Shown: positions 40,794 to 48,336 of the stretch, one piece after another
Numbering within the stretch: the stretch's first letter is position 1
Layout of the letters: every line of letters begins with the position of its first letter
Source of the DNA: JAIVJG01 sp964236735
Lineage (GTDB): Bacteria; Acidobacteriota; Blastocatellia; Pyrinomonadales; Pyrinomonadaceae
Length of the DNA: 49,954 bases
Assembly: GCA_964236735.1 (NCBI GenBank)
Contig: CAXSFM010000026.1
Span: 1-49,954, forward strand
Reading direction: 5' to 3'
Position numbers and translations under genes: made by a program
The notes under the pieces: generated by a model
The model's database searches: none
The model's input: the letters and a program-made list of their open reading frames with translations, nothing else
What the model was told of the DNA's origin: nothing

Positions 40794-41579
40794 ATGGCGC
40801 TCGACCCTATTCTCAAGGACATCATGCCGCAGGACGGCCAGCCGACCGCGATCACGGTCACTTCTGCCGCGCTCGCCCTGCGCGCGCGCGTCGCATCGCT
40901 CGAGCAGACGGCCATCGTCGGGCTGCAACTCCAGTGGCTCTCGACCTCTAGCATTCGCATCACGCCCGGCGCCGCCTGTATTCAGGGCGCCGGGTGGATC
41001 AAGTCGTCGGCGAATATTGACAAAACCGGCATCAGCCTCGGGAACAACGTCTGGGGACATGTTTATCTCTACAGCAGCAGCGGGGTAGCCACTGTCGAAG
41101 TTGTGACGACCGCGCCGGCAGCCTTCTTCGGCTCGGCGTATCAGAAGACGGGCGACTCATCGCGAAGATATTTGGGGAGCGTGCGAACAAACAGCAGCGG
41201 GGCGCTCGTGAACTTTTTGCATTACCAGAATAATCGCGTCATGTATCGTGAGGACATTGGAGGCTCGACGTTTAGGAAACTAACTGCCGGTAGTGCTACT
41301 ACTGAGACGACTGTGGATGTGTCGTCGGCGGTGCCCGTCACTTCGCGCGTGGCGCTGATGCGCGTCGCGAACACGGCGACGACGACCGCGCTCAGCGGCA
41401 CAGCAGATGATAGCGCCGCAGGGCCGCCGGCGGCGGGCATCAGATCGTTTCAACCGGCCTCTGATAAAGATAGTGAGCATCCGTTGACATCGACGCAGAC
41501 GCTCACGTACTGGCTCAGCGCCGCGCCCGCGTCCGGGGGGCTCTACATCGATGTCTTCGGTTATATTTTCGAGAGGTGA
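40794..41579 (+). CDS. Putative tail fibre / receptor-binding protein
   Basis: A 261-residue beta-rich protein with WLSTSSIRITPGAACIQGAGW and GHVYLYSSSGVATVEVVTTAP, a pattern typical of small tail fibre or head-spike proteins, followed by a Thr/Ala-rich C-terminus. It starts 5 bp after the J-like gene. The receptor is unknown. Confidence 0.65.
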   Translation: MALDPILKDIMPQDGQPTAITVTSAALALRARVASLEQTAIVGLQLQWLSTSSIRITPGAACIQGAGWIKSSANIDKTGISLGNNVWGHVYLYSSSGVATVEVVTTAPAAFFGSAYQKTGDSSRRYLGSVRTNSSGALVNFLHYQNNRVMYREDIGGSTFRKLTAGSATTETTVDVSSAVPVTSRVALMRVANTATTTALSGTADDSAAGPPAAGIRSFQPASDKDSEHPLTSTQTLTYWLSAAPASGGLYIDVFGYIFER

Positions 41580-41582
41580 TCA

Positions 41583-41840
41583 ATGAGACGACTGAGAGCG
41601 GACGACCAAATTGACGAGACTTTGTTACGCACTGAGCTGGCATCTCAGCCCGGCGCGATTGTCAGGAAAGAATCCGGCGGTCTCTTCATCGAACACGATG
41701 AGATGATTGATGGCATTCAGATTGACTATGCTGTGCGCCGCGCAATCCGCCGCTCACTCGCGCAGAGGGTCAGACAGGCCAAGAGTGTGACGGAGGTGCG
41801 CGACGCAGTGGCCGATGCCTTACAATATTTTTCCACTTAA
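41583..41840 (+). CDS. Small hypothetical protein (85 aa)
   Basis: The ATG directly follows the fibre gene stop by 3 bp. The product is helical and charged, with EHDEMIDGIQIDYAVRRAIRRSLAQRVRQ. It is the last plus-strand gene of the tail-tip operon and could be a fibre assembly chaperone or trimerisation aid, without direct evidence. Confidence 0.6.
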   Translation: MRRLRADDQIDETLLRTELASQPGAIVRKESGGLFIEHDEMIDGIQIDYAVRRAIRRSLAQRVRQAKSVTEVRDAVADALQYFST

Positions 41841-41927
41841 ATTTCATATAGGACTCTTCATCATCCAACGGGCAGGGGAATCATCGCGCCTTGCATACGA
41901 TTGGTGCCTGTGCATTGCCCTCTGCAA

Positions 41928-42248
41928 TTATGGATTGTTGCGCCGGTCGAGTAATTCCCGGTGAACTGCTGACAGATGATCGTGCATGCTGAAGAGCAGG
42001 ATCCACGTTTCGCACAGCACACGCCAGACGAGGTTGCCGAGGATGATGGCGGCAAAGCCGAACACGAGATGGCCGAGGGCGACCATCTCCAGCGACTGGC
42101 GCAACGCCGCCGGAGCATTTGAATAGTTGTAGACTCCGAGTGCCGCATAAGCCAGGCTTCCGAGCGTGATGAGGATCATCCCGACCGCGTAAGTCGCCTT
42201 GATCAGAGTGGTGCTGATCATCTTATCGAAGTTGAAGTAACCGGGCAT
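41928..42248 (-). CDS. DUF4282 membrane protein
   Basis: A 106-residue protein with YFNFDKMISTTLIKATYAVG, two membrane segments (about 20-42 and 58-80) and the conserved RVLCETWILLF after the second, as in DUF4282 proteins. AAGGGG precedes ATG 42248. Reverse orientation to the tail genes suggests lysogenic expression. Confidence 0.8.
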   Translation of the reverse strand: MPGYFNFDKMISTTLIKATYAVGMILITLGSLAYAALGVYNYSNAPAALRQSLEMVALGHLVFGFAAIILGNLVWRVLCETWILLFSMHDHLSAVHRELLDRRNNP

Positions 42249-42287
42249 GAGTTTACCCCTTCCTGGATGATGAGATTGATGAGACGT

Positions 42288-42878
42288 TTATTTCTTGGGC
42301 TTGCCGGGTTTGGCAAAATCGGCAGCGATGGCTTTGAACTTGTCGCGGTAGTAACTTGTTGCGCGCCTACTGTAGTGAGCTTCTAAAGGGCCAACTGCTA
42401 TATCCCACCGGACGGCTTCGCTGATTGCGATGACAGCCTCCTCTGGTATCTCAGCGACGATGATAAATGACCCGTTGGGCGCGAAAGCGCCACCGTCAAT
42501 CCGGTTCAAAGGATAACGCTTGTCGTTGACGAGTAAGATCACATCTGATGTCGGGGAGAAGAAAACTTGCGCGATCTCGGGGTCAAGTTTTCGTGCCATA
42601 CTCGCCATCAACCCGGAGCCGCCCGGCTCGAACAGGATGGCCATACTTGTCTTCATTCCATCTTTGATCGTGTACGCGACGGTCATCGAGCAGAGATATT
42701 TTTTCTTACCATACTCAAAGGCAGCGTTCATCAGTTTAGCCCGCACGATTGTTTGATCTCTAAATTTGTCGTAGTGCGTTTCGAGGTGCTTTGAATCAAA
42801 GTCGGCGGATGAGGATTGAGCCAGGGTGCAAGTAGATATGAGACAAATCGCCGCGATTGAGAGGAGTAGGAGCTTCAT
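42288..42878 (-). CDS. Exported hypothetical protein (moron)
   Basis: From ATG 42878 the product is 196 residues with a signal peptide (MKLLLLSIAAICLISTCTLAQ) and a soluble domain (FRDQTIVRAKLMNAAFEYGKKK, VAYTIKDGMKTSMAILFEPGG). Its ATG overlaps the stop of the helix-turn-helix gene upstream by 4 bp, so both form an operon. Probable lysogenic-conversion protein; no family recognised. Confidence 0.72.
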   Translation of the reverse strand: MKLLLLSIAAICLISTCTLAQSSSADFDSKHLETHYDKFRDQTIVRAKLMNAAFEYGKKKYLCSMTVAYTIKDGMKTSMAILFEPGGSGLMASMARKLDPEIAQVFFSPTSDVILLVNDKRYPLNRIDGGAFAPNGSFIIVAEIPEEAVIAISEAVRWDIAVGPLEAHYSRRATSYYRDKFKAIAADFAKPGKPKK

Positions 42879-43096
42879 AATGTGTCCTTGTCTGTGGGCG
42901 CAGAAGCGACGATGATTTCGCCCGGCTCGCATTCCAGCGCCCGACAAATCCGCTCCAGTACACCCAGATCAACCTTTTGAATTTTGTTATGAGCGAGCCT
43001 GAGCAGCGCCGGATAGCTGACCTTCGTCTGCTGTTGAAGCCAATATAGAGATTTCCCGCGAGCTTCGAGAATTTCAAGGAGGCGGACGTGAATCAT
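42875..43096 (-). CDS. XRE-family repressor (HTH_26 type)
   Basis: A 73-residue protein: RLLEILEARGKSLYWLQQQTKVSYPALLRLAHNK is the helix-turn-helix, followed by LGVLERICRALECEPGEII, the usual single-domain Cro/CI layout. It probably binds the palindrome at 43147-43162 between it and the divergent gene. The first upstream ATG (43129) lacks support. Confidence 0.82.
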   Translation of the reverse strand: MIHVRLLEILEARGKSLYWLQQQTKVSYPALLRLAHNKIQKVDLGVLERICRALECEPGEIIVASAPTDKDTL

Positions 43097-43146
43097 TCGC
43101 CGCCGTTGATAGCACCGCCAGCGCGGCAAAGCAATATGTTATCGTG

Positions 43147-43191
43147 TAGTTATATATAACTATTGCGTTACATATCCTGCCGGACTATACT
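43147..43191 (+). promoter_or_regulatory. Operator palindrome and leaderless promoter
   Basis: The perfect 16-bp palindrome TAGTTATATATAACTA (43147-43162) abuts -35 TTGCGT (43163-43168). A 17-bp spacer and -10 TATACT (43186-43191) follow, and the next gene's ATG is at 43200. The start point would be within two bases of the ATG. Confidence 0.72.
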
Positions 43192-43199
43192 GCCCGGCC

Positions 43200-43505
43200 A
43201 TGAGTAACACTCTACCTGACTCTCATCATCAACCGCTCGGCAACGCGATCCCCGGGCCGCTCAACGAACTCTACATCTTCCTGGTTGTTACTAATGATGG
43301 CACCGAGGCAATCCTCAGCTATCAGCATCCTCAACTCGGCACGGCTATGATGGTGGCAGGCACTATCGCGGAGGTCGAGCAACTACGCCCGCTCGCGCAA
43401 GAGGTGCTGCGCGGCACTGTTGGCATCAGCGTCAAGGTCGTCAGGTTCATTCCTGCCGAGACAGTCGAAGAGTTCTTCGATACGGCGCAGCATGAATCGC
43501 ATTAA
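43200..43505 (+). CDS. Hypothetical protein, leaderless (101 aa)
   Basis: The -10 box ends eight bases before ATG 43200 and there is no Shine-Dalgarno sequence, so the mRNA is probably leaderless. The product has a beta-rich core (NELYIFLVVTNDGTEAIL, VGISVKVVRFI) and helical segments. No family is recognised. It is regulated together with the divergent XRE gene. Confidence 0.65.
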   Translation: MSNTLPDSHHQPLGNAIPGPLNELYIFLVVTNDGTEAILSYQHPQLGTAMMVAGTIAEVEQLRPLAQEVLRGTVGISVKVVRFIPAETVEEFFDTAQHESH

Positions 43506-43526
43506 CCGGCCTGCCCTTTTCAATAA

Positions 43527-44813
43527 TTATCGTTGCAGAACAATACCGTGGATGCGGAGCAGGCGACGAGGATAACTCCGTTCGCTGCATTCATCATGTG
43601 CGTAGCAAAGCCTTACATCATCGCCATCAGTGAAATAGAAAGCTAACGTGACGCAATCAGGCGCGGTGACAAACACCAGGTCGCCGTCATTAGCATGTGA
43701 TGCACGACTCAACCAGACAACATCCCCGGCTTCTATTCCAGCATACACAAGCGAGTCGTCGGACACCGTGACCACAAATTTTTCGGCGAGGTTGCTCAGT
43801 GGCGGTGTGAACAAAAGTACGTTCGCCGCGCGTGATTTAATGCGGCACTCTATCTCAGCCCGAGTGGTTATAGCTTCTGCCAGGAATGCGTCCGCGCCCA
43901 ATCGTTGAAGCTCACGAACCGCATGCTCAATCGCATCTCTCGCTTCAGCTAAACGTCCTTCATCGCACAACACTCGCGCACGGGTTTCCTCGAAATGCGC
44001 GACTCTCACATCATCGCCGTTGCTGAGTGCGAGTGCGCGAGCTTTGTCTATGTGTGTGTAAGCAGCACTGTGTTTGCCCAACAAAGATTGAAGGATGCCG
44101 AGATTGTTTTCAACCGACGATAAATAAATAAAATTATTTGTTTGTTCAAAATAAAAGCCCGCTGCTGTAAACTCTATGAAAGCACGTTGGATGTAATCGT
44201 CATTGGCCTGATTGATTCCGAGATTCTTGAGGATTAAGCCTAACGTATTGTGGAATCGCCCACTAAGGTAAACGTCGGTGACGTTCTCAAAAAGCGGAAA
44301 CGCTGATTCGAGTATATCGAGTGCTTCTTCCGTTCTGTTATCACATTCTTCAATCAGCGCCTTGATCAGTTGAATGGCAGCCTCAGTCTCAAGATCAAGT
44401 TTACGAAATCCCGCCACAGATAAATTCTTGATCGTGCGCCGGGCATTTCGATAATGACCAATTCTCCAGTAGCTTAATGCGATCTCACGCGCGCAACGGG
44501 CAACACCGTCCTGATCGTTGATCTGAAGGTAGATACGAACTGACCTTCTGAGCAGTCTTCTGGCTTCCCTCTGTGCGGTACTTGAGATACCTATCCCGCC
44601 TGATAGGACGCCCGTCCAGAAGTAAAGCTGCGCCACCTCACCAATCGATAAATTCTCAATCTTGGGCTTCGAGCCGGGGCCATCCCACAACGCAAAGAGA
44701 GCATTGATGCCGTCGGTAAAGTTACCCGCGCGCGCTGAATCCTGAACGCGGCGGCACGTCTCGGCAAATGCCGAGACGTGGTCAACTCTTGATATATCCA
44801 GTGCTCTAGACAT
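43527..44813 (-). CDS. TPR protein with inactive LexA-fold C-terminus
   Basis: The 428-residue product from ATG 44813 is mostly TPR-like helices (about 60-330, such as SYWRIGHYRNARRTIKNL and AAYTHIDKARALAL). The C-terminus (347-428) aligns without gaps to the LexA S24 domain: S354 in DDSL, then GI, GD, NDGDLVF and HGIV. The catalytic lysine, 37 residues after the serine in LexA (S119 to K156), is Ala391 here, so self-cleavage should be lost. There is no DNA-binding domain. TPR receptors of the RRNPP type bind peptides; a secreted-peptide gene is divergent from this one. Confidence 0.82.
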   Translation of the reverse strand: MSRALDISRVDHVSAFAETCRRVQDSARAGNFTDGINALFALWDGPGSKPKIENLSIGEVAQLYFWTGVLSGGIGISSTAQREARRLLRRSVRIYLQINDQDGVARCAREIALSYWRIGHYRNARRTIKNLSVAGFRKLDLETEAAIQLIKALIEECDNRTEEALDILESAFPLFENVTDVYLSGRFHNTLGLILKNLGINQANDDYIQRAFIEFTAAGFYFEQTNNFIYLSSVENNLGILQSLLGKHSAAYTHIDKARALALSNGDDVRVAHFEETRARVLCDEGRLAEARDAIEHAVRELQRLGADAFLAEAITTRAEIECRIKSRAANVLLFTPPLSNLAEKFVVTVSDDSLVYAGIEAGDVVWLSRASHANDGDLVFVTAPDCVTLAFYFTDGDDVRLCYAHDECSERSYPRRLLRIHGIVLQR

Positions 44814-44824
44814 AACGTGAGGAC

Positions 44825-44853
44825 AAGATACAAGCAAAGCGATGATGTGTAAA
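44825..44853 (-). promoter_or_regulatory. Promoter of TPR-LexA gene
   Basis: On the minus strand: -35 TTTACA (44848-44853), 17-bp spacer, -10 TATCTT (44825-44830), eleven bases before ATG 44813. It overlaps a TAAAAT box (44850-44855) that could serve the divergent peptide gene. Confidence 0.65.
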
Positions 44854-44892
44854 ATATCGCGTTTTGCAACCCCTTAGTTAGAGGAGCAACCT

Positions 44893-45081
44893 ATGATCAG
44901 CAGAGTAAGACGGATCACTTTGGCGGCAATCTTTTTCGCGAGTGCGAGTATACCTGCCTTCGCCGGCGATTCACACACACCTGAACTGCCGCCTCCGCCA
45001 GCGACATCTGCAACTTCGACTAGCAATCCGACAACTCAGAGTCCCTTTGAGTGGCTGCTGCATCTCGTCGGCTTGAAGTAG
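44893..45081 (+). CDS. Small secreted peptide precursor (62 aa)
   Basis: ATG 44893 has AGAGGAG upstream. A clean signal peptide (RRITLAAIFFASASIPAFA) is followed by a Pro/Ser/Thr-rich stretch and a short hydrophobic C-terminus (SPFEWLLHLVGLK). There are no other domains. Divergent to the TPR gene and 13 bp from the repressor gene's end. It could be a signalling propeptide or an envelope peptide. Confidence 0.72.
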   Translation: MISRVRRITLAAIFFASASIPAFAGDSHTPELPPPPATSATSTSNPTTQSPFEWLLHLVGLK

Positions 45082-45094
45082 CCATCAGCACAAG

Positions 45095-45646
45095 CTAATT
45101 CCCGTTGCTTCCCCTTTTTTTGGCGGGACGCTCGGAGTGTGCCTGTTTATCGGAAATACGACGCGAGGATTTGGAATGTGCTGCGCTCTGGGGCGTTGTC
45201 TTGGCGACGGGAGGGGGATGGCTCTCGCCTTCTTGAACAACCGCCGGATGTTTCGGTGCGCGTTCGCGCATTGTCTTCGCATCACCGAATTTTTCAAATA
45301 ATAATTTGAGGTAATCTAAAGCCACTGCCCTCTGTTCATCTGGCAGTGCAGCGAAATAATCAGCCGCCTTTCTAATATCGATCTCAGTTTCATCAATCTC
45401 AAGTGGAGTGTGCCCGGCGGCCTGCAAAACCTCCAGATAATGCACACTCAACACCCGGGCGAAACGCATACAGACATCCGTGCTAGGTTGAGGCAGGCCA
45501 CCTGTCTTCGTAGGAATATTGTTTTCGAGGTTGTAGATATACTGGGGTGAAATGGATACGCGCCGCGCAAATTCTGCCGGTGTGAGGTTCTTACGCTCTC
45601 GCTCTGCCTTCAACCAATCTCCGAAGGTCTTTTCCTGAGAGGTCAC
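45095..45646 (-). CDS. CI-like XRE repressor
   Basis: The 183-residue protein has a helix-turn-helix at about 8-60 (LKAERERKNLTPAEFARRV, ISPQYIYNLENN), then a dimerisation-like helical region and a basic Pro/Lys-rich tail. There is no LexA-type autocleavage domain. GTG 45646 sits eight bases from the -10 box, so the mRNA is leaderless, as for lambda cI from PRM. It is divergent from a Cro-like gene and is the likely lysogeny repressor. Confidence 0.85.
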   Translation of the reverse strand: MTSQEKTFGDWLKAERERKNLTPAEFARRVSISPQYIYNLENNIPTKTGGLPQPSTDVCMRFARVLSVHYLEVLQAAGHTPLEIDETEIDIRKAADYFAALPDEQRAVALDYLKLLFEKFGDAKTMRERAPKHPAVVQEGESHPPPVAKTTPQSAAHSKSSRRISDKQAHSERPAKKRGSNGN

Positions 45647-45652
45647 GGCGCA

Positions 45653-45766
45653 AAACTACATGCTTAATTGAAAACTGTCAACGGGGAATTTACACGCCAA
45701 CGGATTAAACTCGGAATGTGTGATTATAAATTCCGAGTTGACAACGACATTTTCACGCTGTACGAT
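45653..45766. promoter_or_regulatory. Lysis-lysogeny switch: divergent promoters, operators
   Basis: Minus-strand promoter: TTGACA (45676-45681), 17 bp, TAGTTT (45653-45658). Plus-strand promoter: TTGACA (45738-45743), 17 bp, TACGAT (45761-45766). Between them lies the dyad AACTCGGAAT (45708-45717) / ATTCCGAGTT (45730-45739) with a 12-base spacer, overlapping the plus -35. CAACGG recurs at 45679 and 45698. This is a compact genetic switch. Confidence 0.85.
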
Positions 45767-45773
45767 GCGCGAC

Positions 45774-46088
45774 ATGATGCGAATACACCTAAAAATCAAA
45801 CACGCCAAAATACGTGTTGCCAGAGGTAGATGGAGACCGACGGACATAGCGCGGGAATTGGGTGTCTCCCCCCAAGCTTTCACGAGTTACGAAAACGGAG
45901 TGAATAGAGTGCCTGCGGATAAGCTCATCCTTTGGTGCATGTTGCTCTCTCTTCGTCCTATCGACGTGATTGTGGATGAGGACAGAAAGCTTCTTCAATC
46001 TCTGACTATAGGTGAAATGAGTTCAAACAAACCGGTCTTGTCGCCGCGGGGAGGTGGCGACAGGCAGGGGAGAGGGCGTCTCCCCTGA
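45774..46088 (+). CDS. Cro-like XRE regulator, leaderless
   Basis: From ATG 45774 the product is 104 residues: RWRPTDIARELGVSPQAFTSYENGVNRVP is the helix-turn-helix. A basic low-complexity end follows. The ATG (or the next one at 45777) is seven to ten bases after the -10 box, and no ribosome site is present. Divergent from the CI-like gene, it starts the early rightward operon. Confidence 0.8.
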   Translation: MMRIHLKIKHAKIRVARGRWRPTDIARELGVSPQAFTSYENGVNRVPADKLILWCMLLSLRPIDVIVDEDRKLLQSLTIGEMSSNKPVLSPRGGGDRQGRGRLP

Positions 46089-46094
46089 AACGAG

Positions 46095-46134
46095 TGAGCC
46101 ACCCGGTTTCCATGATTGTTTCCCGGGTGGCTCA
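46095..46134 (+). terminator. Strong hairpin after Cro-like gene
   Basis: TGAGCCACCCGG (46095-46106) pairs perfectly with CCGGGTGGCTCA (46123-46134), followed by only three T bases. It may be an attenuator or an antiterminator-controlled terminator before the early genes. Confidence 0.65.
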
Positions 46135-46156
46135 TTTACGGCTAGATGAAAAATTA

Positions 46157-46194
46157 AAGGCTACCCCGATCCGCGAAAATCAGCAGGTAGCCTT
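46157..46194 (+). promoter_or_regulatory. Leader hairpin before 46221 gene
   Basis: AAGGCTACC (46157-46165) pairs with GGTAGCCTT (46186-46194) around a 20-base loop. It lies just upstream of AAAGGAG and ATG 46221 and could control translation. Confidence 0.45.
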
Positions 46195-46220
46195 GACTAC
46201 TCAAAGGAGACACCTTCGAT

Positions 46221-46646
46221 ATGGCAATGATACCAATCACTGAGATTCACGGCAATCAGTTTATGAAAGCGCGAGTCTTAATGCTTCCGGTCGTCGTCAT
46301 CAACGGGCACATGTTTCGCATGCCCTCGTCGTCGAGCGCCGAAAGAGAACACGTCGTCACTTTCGACTCCGGCGAAACGCCCACCGCGTGCTCATGCACA
46401 TGCGCGGCTGGTTTGAATCAGACGCCGTGTTGGGCGATGGCGCGCGCGCTCGACACGCTGACAGTCCTGTCCATCAATCAGATCTACATCGCGAGCCCCG
46501 GTGCGGGCACACAATCGCGCGCGGGAGAAATCGCTCCGGGCGCAGCTACTGCTGCTGCTGCTCAATCCTACATCGGGACGAGCGGGGAATTGGTGCTGAT
46601 GACAAAACCAGTTCGCGCGATGGAGATGAGCGGCACACAGAATTAA
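46221..46646 (+). CDS. SWIM-like zinc-finger protein
   Basis: A 141-residue protein, with CSCTCAAGLNQTPCWAMARAL at about 57-77, which is the CxC...C core of SWIM-type zinc fingers (the final His is not evident). AAAGGAG precedes the ATG. The C-terminus is Ala/Gly-rich. SWIM domains mediate protein or DNA contacts. Position directly before the replication initiator suggests an early DNA-metabolism role. Confidence 0.65.
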   Translation: MAMIPITEIHGNQFMKARVLMLPVVVINGHMFRMPSSSSAEREHVVTFDSGETPTACSCTCAAGLNQTPCWAMARALDTLTVLSINQIYIASPGAGTQSRAGEIAPGAATAAAAQSYIGTSGELVLMTKPVRAMEMSGTQN

Positions 46647-46723
46647 ATATCAGCGGCGTCGTGAAGGCACGGCGTCACTGCCGCCGTTGCCTCCTTGATG
46701 TCCACATCAGGAGATCAAGCTAG

Positions 46724-47626
46724 GTGGGACAACCTCCATTCGTGGCTGTACCGGAGACGGCTTTAGAGCGCCGTCGAGCAGACAAATTAACGCACGGCGC
46801 CTGGGATTTGTACGAGCTTTACTGCAAGCACCGTAATCGCGCGACGGGACAATGCAATCCCTCTCTGAAGCTTCTCGCTGTCGAATTGAAGCGCAGCTAT
46901 ACGCACGCTTCCGACTGCAAAACCGAGCTGGTCGAGAAGGGCTGGATCAGGCGTCTGGGTCGGCGCGACGTGGAAATTCTGGTGGGAGAGTTTGCGCCGC
47001 CGACGGTCGTTCAACTGGGTCAAAAGGGGACAGCGAAGTTCGGAAAATTCCGAACATCAAGTTCGGAAAATTCCGAACTTGGAGCCGCGAAGTTCGGAAA
47101 ATTCCGAACATCAAGTTCGGAAAATTCCGAACTTGGAGATGCCTCTCTATATGAACCAGAAGTTTTAGAACCAGAAGTAGTAGCTGCTGCTGCGACCGCT
47201 GCTGGTTCGCCTCCGGCGACCGACCCGCTGCAAGAGGCGGTTGATGAGTCATTTTTGACCGACGTGCTGGAGTCGGGTGTGTATCCGGCGCATCAAGTTC
47301 AGTTCATCCTGGGCAAGCTCAAGCTGCACTGCCTGGCGAGCCGCACGAAACCGGTCAGGAGGCAATTCCTGCACTGGCTCTCGACCGAGCGAGAGACGCC
47401 GCAGCAATCCTTGCCGGGCATCGGCGCTCCTGTCATCGAGATGCCGGCACGCACCGAGGCGGCACTGGAGGTGACACGCTGCGAGGCAACTTGCCCGCGT
47501 TGTTTTGGCAGTGGCATCGAGGTCGTCCCCGGCAATGGCGCGCGGCGCTGCCCTGAGCGAGCACCAGCGCCGCCGGTGACAGATCATTCCGGCGAGATGG
47601 ATGCGCCGCGAAGGGAAGTGAATTGA
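46724..47626 (+). CDS. Lambda-O-like replication initiator
   Basis: The 300-residue product has an N-terminal winged-helix domain (about 18-95: WDLYELYCKHRN, PSLKLLAVELKRSYTHASDCK, LVEKGWIRRLGRRDVEI), a linker with an 18-residue tandem repeat (AKFGKFRTSSSENSELG), an acidic AT-encoded part and a helical C-terminal domain with a CPRCFGSG zinc-like motif. The repeats encode four dyad iterons, like the origin inside lambda gene O. AGGAG lies before GTG 46724. It probably recruits host helicase; no phage helicase or DnaC-type loader is found. Confidence 0.75.
   Translation: MGQPPFVAVPETALERRRADKLTHGAWDLYELYCKHRNRATGQCNPSLKLLAVELKRSYTHASDCKTELVEKGWIRRLGRRDVEILVGEFAPPTVVQLGQKGTAKFGKFRTSSSENSELGAAKFGKFRTSSSENSELGDASLYEPEVLEPEVVAAAATAAGSPPATDPLQEAVDESFLTDVLESGVYPAHQVQFILGKLKLHCLASRTKPVRRQFLHWLSTERETPQQSLPGIGAPVIEMPARTEAALEVTRCEATCPRCFGSGIEVVPGNGARRCPERAPAPPVTDHSGEMDAPRREVN
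47038..47132 (+). other. Candidate replication origin: four 18-bp iterons
   Basis: GTTCGGAAAATTCCGAAC occurs four times, starting at 47038, 47061, 47092 and 47115. Each has 8-bp inverted arms around AA. The spacing is 23, 31 and 23, produced by a 54-bp tandem duplication. An AT-rich stretch (47143-47186) follows. Number, dyad form and place inside the initiator gene match the lambda origin. Confidence 0.72.
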
Positions 47627-47661
47627 TGGCAGTTTATTTAACCGACGGAGGTGAGCAGCAG

Positions 47662-47883
47662 ATGGTTTACGTCGTCAAGAAAATCGGCACGGGACTCTAC
47701 GCCGTGCGGCATCGCTACAACGGGCACACCGTCGGCACGCGCTCGACGCAGGCCGACGCGCAGCGGCTCGCCGGGCGGCTCAACCAGCGGCAGGAAGACG
47801 GCAACGCCAGACGCCCGCTGCTCGCGAGATGCGAGGCAGAGGCGATGGGAGGCGCGCTCGATGAACCGACTTCGCAAGGTTGA
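47662..47883 (+). CDS. Small hypothetical protein (73 aa)
   Basis: ATG 47662 has an excellent GGAGGTGA site; an in-frame ATG at 47626 overlaps the initiator stop and would add 12 residues. Core: VYVVKKIGTGLYAVRHRYNGHTVGTRSTQADAQRLAGRLN. It looks like a small beta-beta-alpha fold protein. Role unknown. Confidence 0.65.
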   Translation: MVYVVKKIGTGLYAVRHRYNGHTVGTRSTQADAQRLAGRLNQRQEDGNARRPLLARCEAEAMGGALDEPTSQG

Positions 47884-48070
47884 GTGCGAAACGAAAGCGA
47901 CAATCTTCGAGCGCAGCGCGCGCCGTGAGGTGATCGTGACGGTTGATCCACAAACCTCGCTCGTCGGCTTTCGACTGAAGGGGACACGCCACACTTATGA
48001 GCTAGGAGCGGACGCGCTGTATTGCGTCGCGCTCAAAGCGGAGATCAACGCGCAGTCGAGAGGGAAGTGA
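47861..48070 (+). CDS. Small conserved phage protein (69 aa)
   Basis: ATG 47861 is preceded by GGGAGG and overlaps the previous gene. The core RREVIVTVDPQTSLVGFRLKGTRHTYELGADALYCVALKAEI is a conserved small phage protein type that I recognise without a known function. Its stop overlaps the next start (TGATG). Confidence 0.7.
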   Translation: MNRLRKVECETKATIFERSARREVIVTVDPQTSLVGFRLKGTRHTYELGADALYCVALKAEINAQSRGK

Positions 48071-48330
48071 TGGACAGCATCATCGTGTTCACCGGCGAAT
48101 GGGATTTCGACGAGCGCGCGCGTGTCCGTCGTCTCGTCAGAGAGACGGATGATTTCCTAGACGCGCACATGTCGCAGCCGTGGACGTTTGTGAAAACGGA
48201 GACCGGCTTCTCCGTCAAGCAACCGTCTCTGTTAGAGAAGCCATTCATGGCCGCAGCGCTGCTCACTATCTGCGAGCACGTCAGGCGTGTGGCCGTCGTC
48301 ACTGCGCCGTGGGTTACATACGGAGAGTAA
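48070..48330 (+). CDS. Small hypothetical protein (86 aa)
   Basis: Coupled to the previous gene by TGATG. MDSIIVFTGEWDFDERARVRRLVRETDDFLDAH, then a helical AALLTICEHVRRVAVV. Globular, no cysteine cluster, no family recognised. Part of the tightly packed early operon. Confidence 0.65.
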   Translation: MDSIIVFTGEWDFDERARVRRLVRETDDFLDAHMSQPWTFVKTETGFSVKQPSLLEKPFMAAALLTICEHVRRVAVVTAPWVTYGE

Positions 48331-48336
48331 AAAGCG

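Noticed and set aside
43527..44813. Active LexA/S24 autocleaving repressor
   Set aside because: The catalytic lysine position is alanine and no DNA-binding domain is present.
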